Assembly (NCBI GenBank): GCA_032229975.1
Contig: JAVXVG010000052.1
Span: 17,533 to 81,532, forward strand
Direction: 5' to 3'
Length of the DNA: 64,000 bases
Source of the DNA: JAIVGV01 sp032229975
Lineage (GTDB): Bacteria > Acidobacteriota > Blastocatellia > Pyrinomonadales > Pyrinomonadaceae
The notes under the pieces are model-generated. The model did no database searches. It was not told the origin of the DNA and saw only the letters and a program-made list of their open reading frames with translations. Within the stretch, counting starts at the first letter, position 1. Each line of letters opens with the position of its first letter. Positions 1 through 9,963 of this stretch are shown here, piece after piece. The position numbers and the translations under genes were made by a program.

Positions 1-1182
1 CTCGTTGAGAAGCGCGACCGCGACGATCTGCGCGACCATCATGCCGGACTGAACGCCCGCATGCGTGGTGAGAAAGGCGGGCAGGCCCTCGTTCTTGTCG
101 GGGTTGACCATGCGATCCACGCGACGCTCGATGATGTTGCCGAGGTGCGTGACGGCTATGCACGCATAGTCGAAACTGATAGCGAGCGGTGCACCGTGGA
201 AGTTGCCACCGGAGAGAACTTCGGAAGTCTCTGTGAAGACGAGCGGATTGTCGGTCGCGCTGGCCGTCTCGATCTCGACGATGGAGCGCGCATGATTGAG
301 CGCGTCGCGCGCCGCGCCATGAACCTGCGGCATACAGCGCAAGCTATATGCGTCCTGCACGCGCGGATCGTTCTCAAGATGCGAGGCGCGAATCTCGCTC
401 TCGCGCATGAGTTCGCGCAGGTGCGCGGCAGATTCTTGCTGGCCCTCGTGCGGTCGCGCGCGGTGGATGCGTTCGTCAAACGCGGCGGGCGTGCCTTTGA
501 GAGCTTCGAGCGTCATCGCGCCCGCAACGTCTGCGGCGCGCGCAACACGAGAGGCACGCGCGAGTGCGAGCGCGCCGACCGCCGTCAGGGCCTGCGTCCC
601 GTTCAGAAGCGCGAGCCCTTCCTTCGCTTCGAGCGTGACGGGTTCGATCCTTGCGCGTCGCATCGCTTCTCCGCCCGCGAGACGCTCGCCCGCGTGGAAC
701 GCCTCGCCCTCGCCGATGCAGACGAGCGCGAGGTGCGCGAGCGGCGCGAGATCGCCGCTCGCACCAACCGATCCCTTCTCAGGCACGACCGGAGTCGCGC
801 CGCGCTCTAACATCTTCAACAACGTCTCGATGATTTCAACTCTCGCGCCGCTATAACCGAGCGCGAGGACGTTCGCGCGCAAGAGCATCATCGCGCGCGT
901 CTCTTCGATTGAAAGCGGAGGGCCGACTCCGCACGCGTGGCTGCGCACGAGATTGAGTTGAAGCTCGCGCAACTCCTCGCGCGGAATCGTCACGTCTGAC
1001 AACTTCCCGAATCCCGTGTTGACGCCGTAAACGACGCGTCCCTCTTCGACGATGCGCTCGACGACGCGACGTGCGGCTTCAACACGCACGCGTGCATCAT
1101 CAGCGAGCGCGATCTGTTCGTCGCCGCGCGCTACTTGTTCGATCTGTTCTAGTGAGAGCTGCTGTCCGTTGAGTTCGATCAT
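1..1182 (-). CDS. hutH: Histidine ammonia-lyase, 3' end cut by the window edge
   Basis: Catalyses the first step of histidine degradation, non-oxidative removal of ammonia from L-histidine to give urocanate, in the cytoplasm. The reading frame starts at an ATG at 1182 and stays open to base 1, giving 394 of about 510 residues. The segment VYGVNTGFGKL (around residues 50-60) and GSVGASGDLAPL (around 138-149) are hallmark sequences of the aromatic ammonia-lyase family. The Ala-Ser-Gly in the latter (about 142-144) cyclises to the MIO electrophile. Near the edge the frame reads GLPAFLTTHAGVQSGMMVAQ, matching the conserved active-site region before the C-terminal helices. No other hut gene is visible, so an operon would continue leftwards outside the window. 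The assignment is secure. Confidence 0.94.
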   Translation of the reverse strand, partial: MIELNGQQLSLEQIEQVARGDEQIALADDARVRVEAARRVVERIVEEGRVVYGVNTGFGKLSDVTIPREELRELQLNLVRSHACGVGPPLSIEETRAMMLLRANVLALGYSGARVEIIETLLKMLERGATPVVPEKGSVGASGDLAPLAHLALVCIGEGEAFHAGERLAGGEAMRRARIEPVTLEAKEGLALLNGTQALTAVGALALARASRVARAADVAGAMTLEALKGTPAAFDERIHRARPHEGQQESAAHLRELMRESEIRASHLENDPRVQDAYSLRCMPQVHGAARDALNHARSIVEIETASATDNPLVFTETSEVLSGGNFHGAPLAISFDYACIAVTHLGNIIERRVDRMVNPDKNEGLPAFLTTHAGVQSGMMVAQIVAVALLNE

Positions 1183-1190
1183 AAAAGATC

Positions 1191-1271
1191 AGAGGACAGA
1201 GGTCGAAGGTTAGAGGTTAGAAAGAACTGGCCGCCATTTTACTAACCTCTAATCTCTATCCTCTGACCTCT
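1191..1271. repeat. Heptamer-based hairpin element, copy 1
   Basis: The intergenic gap upstream of hutH is an imperfect inverted repeat. The left arm lies at 1191-1220 and the right arm at 1242-1271, about 23 of 30 positions pairing. Each arm is a tandem of AGAGGTT- or AGAGGTC-like heptamers. Two further copies occur at 3997-4073 and 44005-44082. Whether it terminates transcription or is a mobile palindromic repeat cannot be told from one copy. Confidence 0.8.
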
Positions 1272-1276
1272 CTTCT

Positions 1277-2278
1277 CTACGTTAACGTTTCTTCTTCGAT
1301 CTGTTCTGCGTCTTGCCTGTGCAGCTCACCCGTGTCAACGCGTTTCCACTCGCCGGTCTGCGTGCCGGTGCGCAGCGTGCGCGTGCGTTCGCGTGCGCGC
1401 TTGGTGCGGTCGGTGACGCGGTGCGGGGTCTGTGCGAGTCGCGAAGCGCGTGCGGCGGCGCGGCGGAAGGGATGGAACTCGTGCGTGGGCAAGACCTCGC
1501 CGGTCGCCTGTTTGAGACGCACGGTGGCGAAGGCAAAGGCGATGACGCCGACGTTGAAGATGAAGCCGGTGAGGAAGACCACGTCGCCGGGGACGACGCC
1601 GACGGCGGCGCGGCGTATGAACTCGTCGAAGTCTGTGGCGGGGAACGGGTGCAGGTAAACTTTCAAGTTCCAACTCGCGGCGAGCAGGACGAAGAGCCAG
1701 AGATAGTTGCGACGCAGCCGACGGCCCATGGCCTCCCAGATGCTGATCGTAAAATGCGGCGCGCGCAGGTCGGCGGCGAGATGATCAACCCACTCGTCGT
1801 TCGCTACGTTGGGCTTGAGCATCTGCGCGAAGAAACCTGTTTCGATGACGCGCACGCGGCTGGCCCAGATTTCATAGTAGCGATAGCGACGCGCTTCCAT
1901 CGTTAGAAAGAAGGCGACGAGGATCGTGTTGATGAGAATAACGAAGTGCGGATTCTGCGGCGCGCTGAAGGCGAAAGAGAGAGTGGCCCCCGCAGTGATG
2001 ACGGCCCAGTTGGTCGTCGTGTCGAGGCGGTTGCGCCAAGTGTTCGAGCGTTGAATCTCCCCGCGATAAAAATGCACGACCGCCGTCGTGAACTCCGTCG
2101 AAGTCATCTTGCGACCGGCGAGCGTGATCGACGGCGACTCGGCGCGCTCGTTTGTCACGGTCGCAGTCTCTTTCGGCGCGATGATCGGAGGCGTGCGTGA
2201 TAGCAACGGCAGACTGCCCGACACGCGCTCGCCGGTAACGATGTTCGGAGGAGTTTTTCTGGGGCGATCAGGTCTCAT
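1277..2278 (-). CDS. DUF2270 family integral membrane protein
   Basis: A predicted inner-membrane protein of unknown function. The core begins near STEFTTAVVHFYRGEIQRS and carries a hydrophobic segment WAVITAGATLSFAF, another ILINTILVAFFLTMEARRY, then the motif YEIWASRVRVIETGFFA. Further hydrophobic spans follow (LWLFVLLAASWNLKVYL and VVFLTGFIFNVGVIAFAFA). This pattern matches DUF2270, a family with four predicted membrane spans and no known role. The C-terminal 70 residues are basic and low in complexity. The frame could be extended to a TTG at 2320, but the ATG at 2278 is preferred because the upstream part is not conserved-looking. It ends 49 bp before the AlkA gene begins its stop codon region, with both on the same strand, suggesting cotranscription. 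Confidence 0.7.
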   Translation of the reverse strand: MRPDRPRKTPPNIVTGERVSGSLPLLSRTPPIIAPKETATVTNERAESPSITLAGRKMTSTEFTTAVVHFYRGEIQRSNTWRNRLDTTTNWAVITAGATLSFAFSAPQNPHFVILINTILVAFFLTMEARRYRYYEIWASRVRVIETGFFAQMLKPNVANDEWVDHLAADLRAPHFTISIWEAMGRRLRRNYLWLFVLLAASWNLKVYLHPFPATDFDEFIRRAAVGVVPGDVVFLTGFIFNVGVIAFAFATVRLKQATGEVLPTHEFHPFRRAAARASRLAQTPHRVTDRTKRARERTRTLRTGTQTGEWKRVDTGELHRQDAEQIEEETLT

Positions 2279-2326
2279 CTGTGATGATGTCCACGGATGC
2301 GAACGACGACGCGCGCGCAACTCGCA

Positions 2327-3334
2327 TCATGCGTCGGGCTGCGCGGATGATAGCACGCGCTCAGGTTTCAGTGTGACGCTTCCCACGCGCATCCCGGCGA
2401 GCAGGTAGAGCGCGACGTAAGATTGCCACGGGCCCCAACGGCGGCGCGCCAACTCGCGAATCTCGCGCTCGCTCATCGGCTGGCCATTGTTGTAATACTT
2501 CACGACCGCGCCGCGCAGGAAAAGATCGGCGGCGGCGAACACGTCCGTGCGACCGAAGTGCAGCATCAAGACCCACTCCGCCGTCCAACGCCCGACGCCG
2601 CGCAAGGCGGAGAGGCGTGCGATGATAGTCTCGTTGTCCTCGCGCGCGAGCGAAGGGCCATCGAGCCGGCCCTCTTCACACGCGCGCGCAAGCTCGATGA
2701 TGCTCTGCGCCTTTGCACCGGAGAGACCGAGCGCGCGTAAGGCTTCGACCGGCGAGCGAGCGAGCGACGACGGAAGAGGAAAGGCATAAAACTTTTTGTC
2801 ATCGACTGTCAGACGCTCGCCGAAGCGTTCGACGAGGCGGCGGCGAAACGTCCACGCAACAGAGGTCGCGATCTGTTGGAGCAGGATCGAGTTCGCCAGA
2901 GCCTCGAAGAGCGAAGCCCAACGCGGCAGGTGCAAGCCGCGATGCTCAGCTTCCAGACGGCCCAACAATGGATCGTCCTGAATTTGAGCGCGAAACTTTT
3001 TTAGATCGTGCTCGATGCTGAACATCTGACGCGCGGCCTGTTCCGCTTCGGCTAAAAGTTCCGTCGTCACTTCCCACGCTGTCACTTTTGATCTGTCCAG
3101 CGTCGTTCTCGTCGAATCGCGACGCGGCGTTGTGAGAGAGACGCGGAGCGACGGGCGCGCGCGTGTGCCTTCGGAGTTGATCGTGAGGAGGAAGAGTCGG
3201 CCCTCGAAGTAGAGGGCGCGTGTGTAAATTCCCGCGTCGAAGTTGTCCACGATCTCGGCTTCGGTGAAGCGTAGGAAGCGCGCGGTCGTTTCAAAGTCGA
3301 AGGGCGTGCGTGGGCGTATGTCGGTCGAGTGCAT
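2327..3334 (-). CDS. alkA: DNA-3-methyladenine glycosylase II (AlkA-type HhH-GPD)
   Basis: Excises alkylated bases such as 3-methyladenine from DNA, leaving an abasic site for base-excision repair. The first 100 residues (PFDFETTARFLRF onward) resemble the N-terminal AlkA domain. The HhH-GPD core follows, with FEALANSILLQQIATSVA typical of the family. The hairpin LRGVGRWTAEWVLML is followed by DVFAAADL, whose last Asp aligns with the catalytic Asp of AlkA. The family is usually 280-310 residues, and this protein is 335 from the ATG at 3334. A TTG at 3394 would add 20 residues that look unrelated. No Ada regulator lies nearby. The gene precedes the DUF2270 gene on the same strand and is divergent from tadA. 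Confidence 0.85.
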   Translation of the reverse strand: MHSTDIRPRTPFDFETTARFLRFTEAEIVDNFDAGIYTRALYFEGRLFLLTINSEGTRARPSLRVSLTTPRRDSTRTTLDRSKVTAWEVTTELLAEAEQAARQMFSIEHDLKKFRAQIQDDPLLGRLEAEHRGLHLPRWASLFEALANSILLQQIATSVAWTFRRRLVERFGERLTVDDKKFYAFPLPSSLARSPVEALRALGLSGAKAQSIIELARACEEGRLDGPSLAREDNETIIARLSALRGVGRWTAEWVLMLHFGRTDVFAAADLFLRGAVVKYYNNGQPMSEREIRELARRRWGPWQSYVALYLLAGMRVGSVTLKPERVLSSAQPDA

Positions 3335-3499
3335 CGCGCGCGAGTGTCGCAAAAGGCACGTCGGCGCGTCAAAGCTCACGCGGGCCCGACGCAAGGTTTG
3401 CGCTGCCCGTTGTCGAAGTTTGCTCGACTCAGCGTCGAAGTTTATGCGGCTTGACAGTCATTGTGTGCGTCCCTATATTCACTTTTCGTTCGTCGCTGA

Positions 3500-4012
3500 T
3501 TGAAAACTGCTGTGGTTGACAAAGGATCGCAAGTCTCGGAAGAGTCCGACGCGCGTTGGATGCGCGAGGCAGTGGCGGCGGCGCGGCGCGCGGCGCGCGA
3601 GCATGAGGAAGTGCCTGTGGGCGCGTGCATCATCTCGGAAGACGGCACGCTTCTCGCCGTCGCTGGCAACCGCACGCGCACGGACTGCGATCCGACGGCG
3701 CACGCCGAAGTGGTGGCCCTGCGCGAAGCCGCGCGCCGCGCCGGAGTGTTCCGGCTCACGGGCGCGACGGTCTATTCGACCATCGAGCCTTGCGCGATGT
3801 GCGCGGGCGCGCTCGTGCAGGCGAGAGTGCGGCGTTTAGTTTACGGCGCGGTAGACGCGAAGGCTGGCGCGGTCGAGTCGGTCTTTCGCGTCTGCGACAA
3901 CAGCTCTTTGAATCATCGAATCGAACTGACGACGGGCGTGCTCGAAGCGGAATGCCGCGAACTCATGCAGGAGTTCTTCCGCGCGCGCCGCAAGACGGAG
4001 GTCGGAGGTTAG
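3500..4012 (+). CDS. tadA: tRNA-specific adenosine deaminase
   Basis: Deaminates adenosine 34 to inosine in the anticodon wobble position of tRNA-Arg(ACG). The cytidine-deaminase fold is evident: EVPVGACII, then the zinc ligand motif HAEV with catalytic Glu (about His68/Glu70), then PCAMC (about Cys98/Cys101). Length 170 is usual for the family. The frame begins with TTG at 3500; a GTG at 3512 is an alternative. The first internal ATG (3560) falls inside the conserved RWMREA region and is too late. The gene sits immediately upstream of a tRNA gene. Its last codons and stop lie inside the left arm of a repeat hairpin (3997-4029). Confidence 0.93.
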   Translation: MKTAVVDKGSQVSEESDARWMREAVAAARRAAREHEEVPVGACIISEDGTLLAVAGNRTRTDCDPTAHAEVVALREAARRAGVFRLTGATVYSTIEPCAMCAGALVQARVRRLVYGAVDAKAGAVESVFRVCDNSSLNHRIELTTGVLEAECRELMQEFFRARRKTEVGG

Positions 4013-4073
4013 AAGTTAGAGGTTAGTAAAAGACAAGTTCTTACTAACCTCTAACCTCTGACCTCTAACCTCT
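3997..4073. repeat. Heptamer-based hairpin element, copy 2
   Basis: Left arm 3997-4029 and right arm 4041-4073 pair at about 28 of 33 positions around a loop of about 11 nt. They are built from AGAGGTT/AGAGGTC units, as at 1191-1271 and 44005-44082. The left arm includes the tadA stop codon. A short T-run (about 4076-4081) follows the right arm, so this copy may end tadA transcription before the tRNA gene. Confidence 0.85.
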
Positions 4074-4081
4074 CGCTTTTT

Positions 4082-4171
4082 GGAGGGGTCGCATAGTGGC
4101 TTAGTGCACCGGTCTCGAAAACCGGAGTGGGGGAAACTCCACCGTGGGTTCAAATCCCACCCCCTCCGCCA
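4082..4171 (+). tRNA. tRNA-Ser (anticodon CGA)
   Basis: The acceptor stem GGAGGGG (4082-4088) pairs with CCCCTCC (4161-4167), followed by discriminator G and an encoded CCA. The anticodon stem CCGGT/ACCGG encloses the loop CTCGAAA, giving anticodon CGA for UCG codons. A long variable arm (GTGGGGGAAACTCCAC) marks a class II serine tRNA, and the T loop reads GTTCAAAT. The total is 90 nt including CCA. Confidence 0.95.
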
Positions 4172-4196
4172 CTTCTCTTTCAAGTTCAGCTACTTA

Positions 4197-4307
4197 GGGC
4201 ATTAACATACTTGCCGCCCCCGACGCTCGTTTCAGCTCAGAAAACGTTTAAATTCTCTGCCCCTTAGCCGCACTCGCTGCCTAGGTGAGTCAAGTATGTT
4301 AATGCCC
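4197..4307. mobile_element. MITE-like element with 17-bp perfect terminal inverted repeats
   Basis: GGGCATTAACATACTTG at 4197-4213 is matched exactly in inverse orientation at 4291-4307. The pair encloses 77 bp with no coding capacity, for a total of 111 bp. The element sits 25 bp downstream of the tRNA-Ser gene. A clear target-site duplication was not found. Its ends resemble those of the inverted repeats at 17492-17606 and 26387-26432. The mobile origin is an inference from architecture. Confidence 0.6.
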
Positions 4308-4349
4308 ACACTTTAGTCTGGGGGTGGTAATTCAGGTTGATCGATCTGT

Positions 4350-5537
4350 TCACTTTGCCCCGAGCAGTTTATAGAGCCTTGCTGCCATGGCAGGGTCGAT
4401 TGTTTTGAGTGTCGTGTAAATGTCGAGCGCGGAGCGGCGGTCGCCAAGCGTGTAGTAGGCCGCGCCGAGGCTGAGGTAGGGTAGGCTGAAACCGGGCCGG
4501 AGCCGGATCGCCTCGCGGAAGGCCTTGATCGCCTGCGCCGTCTGATCTGTCTGGAGGTAGGAGTTGCCGAGGTAGAAGTAGTCGTCGGCCGAGAGCTTGG
4601 GCACGAGGGCGTAGGCGGCGATGGCCTGCCGGAAGGCGGCGAGCGAGCGCGCCTTCTGTTTCAGATCGGCGTAGGCGCTGCCGAGGTTGTACTGCGCGAG
4701 TGCTTCGTCTTTGGTCTCCTTCTTCAGGCGCAGGGCCTGTTGCGCCGCCTCGATGGACTCCTGACTCCGTCCGAGCTGGTTCAGCGCGTAGGCGACGGCG
4801 TTGTGGCCGATGGGCCAGTCCGGCTGCAGGGCGACGGCCTGCCTGCTGGCAGCGAGCGCCTCCTCATGCTGCTCAAGCCTCTCGTAGGAGAAGGCGAGGT
4901 TGATGTAGCCGCCTGCGCCCTTCGGATCGAGGCGCACGACTTGGCGCGAGGCTTCGAGCGCTTCCTGATACTTCCCCATGCTCCCGTAGGCGTAGCTCAT
5001 GCCGAAGTACGCGCCGGGGATGTCCGACTTGATTTGCAGCGCGCGCTGGTAGGACGCGAGCGCGTCGGCGTAGCGCGACTGGAGGTTGTAAGCCTCGCCG
5101 ATGCCGACGAGCGGGAAGGGGTTCTGTGGGTTGATGGCCGAGGCGCGCTGGAAGGCTTCGAGGGCCTGCTGCGACTGTCCGAGCGCGAGGCGCGACGTAC
5201 CGAGGTAGAAGCAGGCTTCCTCGTAGTCGGGCTTGAGGCGCAGTGCCTGCTCGAAGGCGGCTGCGGCGTCATTATGTTGGCCGAGACCGGAGAGCGCGAG
5301 GCCGGCCCCGTAGTGCGCGACCGGAGCCTGCGGGTAGGAGCGCGCGAGGTTGCCGAACAGTTCGAGCGCGTCTCTGTACCGGCCCGCCTGAAGCAACTGA
5401 AAGCCCTGCTGCACGGCGGCCTCCGGGTTGAAGCTGCCCTGGAACTGTGCCGCCGCGCCGGTCGCACGCGCGAAGACGAGTAGGAGAAGCACGGACAGGA
5501 GAAACTTGGACGGGGCTTGCGGCAGAACCTTAGACAT
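4350..5537 (-). CDS. Secreted TPR-repeat protein
   Basis: A 395-residue protein with an N-terminal signal sequence (KFLLSVLLLLVFARATGAAA, ending AAAQ) and then almost entirely tetratricopeptide repeats. About eight 34-residue units are readable, such as RYADALASYQRALQIKSD and QAIKAFREAIRLRPGFSLPY. TPR arrays bind protein partners; no catalytic domain is present. The start at 5537 is chosen because AGGAG lies about 10 nt upstream and the signal peptide follows at once; the frame extends to 5597 but without such support. It is the last gene of a minus-strand series that begins with kinase and phosphatase genes, suggesting a periplasmic adaptor linked to that signalling cluster (inference). Confidence 0.8.
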   Translation of the reverse strand: MSKVLPQAPSKFLLSVLLLLVFARATGAAAQFQGSFNPEAAVQQGFQLLQAGRYRDALELFGNLARSYPQAPVAHYGAGLALSGLGQHNDAAAAFEQALRLKPDYEEACFYLGTSRLALGQSQQALEAFQRASAINPQNPFPLVGIGEAYNLQSRYADALASYQRALQIKSDIPGAYFGMSYAYGSMGKYQEALEASRQVVRLDPKGAGGYINLAFSYERLEQHEEALAASRQAVALQPDWPIGHNAVAYALNQLGRSQESIEAAQQALRLKKETKDEALAQYNLGSAYADLKQKARSLAAFRQAIAAYALVPKLSADDYFYLGNSYLQTDQTAQAIKAFREAIRLRPGFSLPYLSLGAAYYTLGDRRSALDIYTTLKTIDPAMAARLYKLLGAK

Positions 5538-5599
5538 GTGTTTGCAACTCCTGATCTTTGGCGCGGACGAACGACTTTGATAGGAAGGAGGCTGCAACG

Positions 5600-6214
5600 T
5601 TAGACCGCGCCGCCGTGGACGCGGACGTGCTTCTCCTCGTCGGTGTAAACTTTGATCTTCGTGCCGGGTTTGATCTTCGCGTCGCTGCCTTTCTTGAGGA
5701 AGCCGAAGACGCCGAAGAGGGCGATAAGCGCGATGGTCGTCGCCGTCTTGTCGTCGCCCTGCTTGCCCTGCGAGGCGCGCAAGCGAATCGTCTGGCCGTC
5801 CACGGCGGTCGTCGTCTCAATGCGCAGCCCGAGCTTGCCGCCCTTGCCCATCCGCCCGCTCTTCTCCGCCGAGGCGATGACGCCTTTAACGATGGTGCCT
5901 TTGGCGACGACGATCTGCTTGTTGACGATCAGATCGTCGTCGAGTCTGAGCGTGACGGGATCGCCCTCGGTCGCCGTCTTGCTCGATATCTCCTGCGTCG
6001 TCACCGCCGACAGCTCCGCCCCGTCGGGCACGACCAACTCTTCAGCCTGCGTGGGCTGCTGCGGTGCTGGCGCGGCGAGCGGGGCGGGCGCGGCGCACGG
6101 TAGCAGCGAGAGGAGCAGCAGACAGGCGATGGCCCTGCGCGCCTTCAACACGGCGGCCCCGCGCGCGCGACGAGTTCGAGGAATGAAGTCTGTTGTCGAA
6201 TGAATGAGTGGCAT
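5600..6214 (-). CDS. Exported protein of unknown function, 204 residues
   Basis: Not recognised as a named family. The N-terminus carries a basic stretch followed by a hydrophobic signal segment (AIACLLLLSLLPCAAPAPLAA) and a Pro/Ala/Gln linker. The mature part is beta-rich: ELSAVTTQEISSKTATEGD, then DDDLIVNKQIVVAKGTIVKG, which resembles beta-barrel wall proteins with repeated valine/glycine turns. A short hydrophobic stretch (TTIALIALFGVFGFLKKG, about 160-177) precedes a lysine-rich C-terminus. GGGGAGAAAG just upstream of the ATG at 6214 is a good ribosome-binding site. It lies between TPR and PDZ proteins on one strand and is probably part of the same envelope set. Confidence 0.6.
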   Translation of the reverse strand: MPLIHSTTDFIPRTRRARGAAVLKARRAIACLLLLSLLPCAAPAPLAAPAPQQPTQAEELVVPDGAELSAVTTQEISSKTATEGDPVTLRLDDDLIVNKQIVVAKGTIVKGVIASAEKSGRMGKGGKLGLRIETTTAVDGQTIRLRASQGKQGDDKTATTIALIALFGVFGFLKKGSDAKIKPGTKIKVYTDEEKHVRVHGGAV

Positions 6215-6351
6215 TAGCTTTCTCCCCGTTAACAGCTAAGATAATTCGATCACCGACGCGGGCATCGCGCCTCGCGCTCGGCGTCTAGTGAAGAGCGGCG
6301 CAGCTTCTTGCGCGCGCGTCGGTCGGCTCGGGCGCGCGTAGGAAGAGCGAT

Positions 6352-7350
6352 TCACGTGCGCGGCAGTAGATCGACGTTGAAGGAATCGTCTCCGCGACGC
6401 ACGCGCAGGCGGACGCGCCCCGATTCGGTCTTTGAGAGTGCCTTCTCGGCATCCTCCTGCGTGCGCACGTCCTTGCCGTTGATCTTTTCGAGCACGTCGC
6501 CGGGCCTGATACCGGCTGCGCCTGCGGGCGCGTTGGTCTCCGCCAAGATCACGATCAGCCCTTTGACGTTCGTTAGTTTGAAGCGAGCCGAAAGCTCTGG
6601 GGTCGGCGGCGCGGCGCGCAGACCGAGCCGTCCGCCAGTGGCCTTCAACTCGAAGCTGCCCGCCTCGGTCGCACGCACGGTTGTCTCCGTCTTCGCGGCG
6701 GGCGCGTCGCCGCCCGTGCTCAGCTTGATCGTCGAGCCGTCACGCACGACGGTCAGCGTGAAGACGTTTGTGTGCTGGCGCGCGAGCTGCGCGAGCCGGC
6801 TGCGCAGGTCGTTCGTGTCGCCGACGGCAGCGTCGTTGACCGCAGTGATCACGTCTCGGCGTTCGAGCCCGGCGCGCTGGGCAAGGGTGTCGGGCTCGAC
6901 CGTGCTGACGAGCACGCCGCGCGGCGCGAGGCCGAGGGCCGCCGCAGATGTGGGCGTCAAATCCTGCACGACCGCTCCGATCTGGATCGGCGGTGGCGCG
7001 GGCTCCGGGGCTTTGACGGGCACGCGCGGCGTCGGCGTGTTCACGGGGCTCGGCGTCGGATTAGATGTCCTGTAGTTGGCCCCGACCGCGCGGAGCACCG
7101 CCGGGGTCGCGCCAGCCCGTCGCAGTTCCGCTTCGATCTGCGGCGTCAGTTGGAAATCCACGCCGTATCTTTGAATCTCCCGCATCATTTCGGTAGCCGT
7201 GAGCCCGCCGTGCTGCAGCGCCGCCAGCAGCCCCGTCTTGGTGATCGGCTTCTTCTGTTGTGCAGCGACGCAGACCGACAAGATGAGTAGAGCGACGAGC
7301 AGCAGCGCGCCCGAAGTCAACGCTCGAAACAGACGGTTACTGACATTCAT
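6352..7350 (-). CDS. Secreted protein with two PDZ domains
   Basis: A 332-residue protein with a signal peptide (ALLLVALLILSVCVAAQ). A helical segment (about residues 30-90, TKTGLLAALQHGGLTATEMM) is followed by a Pro-rich linker. PDZ domain 1 (about 115-205) includes GVLVSTVEPDTLAQRAGLER and DVITAVNDAAV. PDZ domain 2 (about 240-330) includes GAAGIRPGDVLEKINGKDV. No protease domain is attached, unlike DegP/HtrA, so it probably acts as a peptide-binding adaptor or scaffold in the periplasm. An FHA-trypsin protein without PDZ domains is encoded 4 kb away in the same strand series; a partnership is possible but is inference only. Confidence 0.8.
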   Translation of the reverse strand: MNVSNRLFRALTSGALLLVALLILSVCVAAQQKKPITKTGLLAALQHGGLTATEMMREIQRYGVDFQLTPQIEAELRRAGATPAVLRAVGANYRTSNPTPSPVNTPTPRVPVKAPEPAPPPIQIGAVVQDLTPTSAAALGLAPRGVLVSTVEPDTLAQRAGLERRDVITAVNDAAVGDTNDLRSRLAQLARQHTNVFTLTVVRDGSTIKLSTGGDAPAAKTETTVRATEAGSFELKATGGRLGLRAAPPTPELSARFKLTNVKGLIVILAETNAPAGAAGIRPGDVLEKINGKDVRTQEDAEKALSKTESGRVRLRVRRGDDSFNVDLLPRT

Positions 7351-7468
7351 CTCCGCACCTCACATCCGCCGGACGCGTCCGGCAGAGAATCGCCAAGCCG
7401 CATCGCTTAAACAGTAGCCGCTCCGTTAGGTCGTCGATTAAACCCGCGCGCGAGGATTCGCACGTTGC

Positions 7469-8958
<1,490 letters not shown>

Positions 8959-8962
<4 letters not shown>

Positions 8963-9906
8963 TGCGCCCACCTCAGTTCTCGCGTCTCGGACGCCTGCGG
9001 GCGCGGCGACGTGTCGGGTGGTCTGACGCCAAGCACGCCCACAGTGATGTTGTCGTGGCCGCCGCGCTCCCTCGCGAGTGCGACGAGACGCGCGCACGCC
9101 GCGCCGGGGGCGTTCGCCGCGACCGCCTCCCCGATCTCTTCCTCCTTGACTAGATCGTAGAGGCCGTCCGAGCAGACGACGAAGCTGTCGCCGAGGCGCA
9201 AGGGGAGCGGCGCGTCCCATGTCCGTATCGAGACTTCGGGGCCGCCGCCGAGTGCGGAGATGATCACATTCTTGTCCGGGTGCTTGCGCGCCTGCGCGCG
9301 GGTGAGCAGTCCGTTCTTGACCATCGCGCCGACCACCGAGTCGTCTTCCGTCATCAGGTATATCTGGCCCTCGCGCACGAGATAGACGCGGCTGTCGCCG
9401 ACGTTGGCGGAGAAGGCGAAACCGCCCTTGACGGCGAGCGCCGAGCAGGTCGTGCCCATGCCCGCGAGCGCGGGATCGACGCTCGCAGCTTCGCGGATCG
9501 CGCCATTGGCGGCGCGCAGAGCATCGACGAGCGCCAACTGCGTGTCGCCCTCGTGGTCATAATAGACGCGCCCGATCACGTCGGCGGCTGTGCTGCTCGC
9601 GATCTCGCCAGCGGAGTTTCCGCCGACGCCATCGGCGACGATCATGAGGACACCCTTGCGCGAGGTGACCTGTGGATCGGCGGAACTGACGAAGCGACCG
9701 CAGTCCTCGTTCGTCTCTCGCGCACAGCCGACATCCGTGAGCACGCTTGCGGCGATCTCGTAAGCGTCCCAGCCGAGCCCGAAGTTGGCCGTCGGCCTCT
9801 GCCCCGCCGCGCTCTGAGTGTCCGCGCTCTGGGCCAGCGCGCTTTGAGCCGTCGTCGGCTCCGCGCCTCTCCGCTTCTTCCACAGGCTAAACATCGAATT
9901 ATTCAC
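8959..9906 (-). CDS. PP2C-family Ser/Thr protein phosphatase
   Basis: A metal-dependent phosphatase expected to reverse phosphorylation by the neighbouring kinases. The 315-residue protein has the PP2C motifs in order: DVGCARETNEDCGRF, VADGVGGNSAGEIAS with the metal-binding Asp-Gly, GMGTTCSALAV, FSANVGDSRVYLVR, VVCSDGLYDLV and HDNITVGVLGV. These match bacterial PrpC/PstP-type cytosolic phosphatases, and no membrane segment is seen. The start is GTG at 9906 behind a purine-rich stretch; ATG at 9894 is an alternative. The stop overlaps the start of the kinase at 8962. Confidence 0.93.
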
Positions 9907-9963
9907 TCTCTTCTCAGAGCCGGTCGGCGGGCCTTGACGATCCGTCGCCAGTTGCGTTGTGGA

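Noticed and set aside
61..810. A 249-residue plus-strand frame at the left edge
   Set aside because: It is the antisense of hutH; the minus-strand frame has clear MIO signature motifs.
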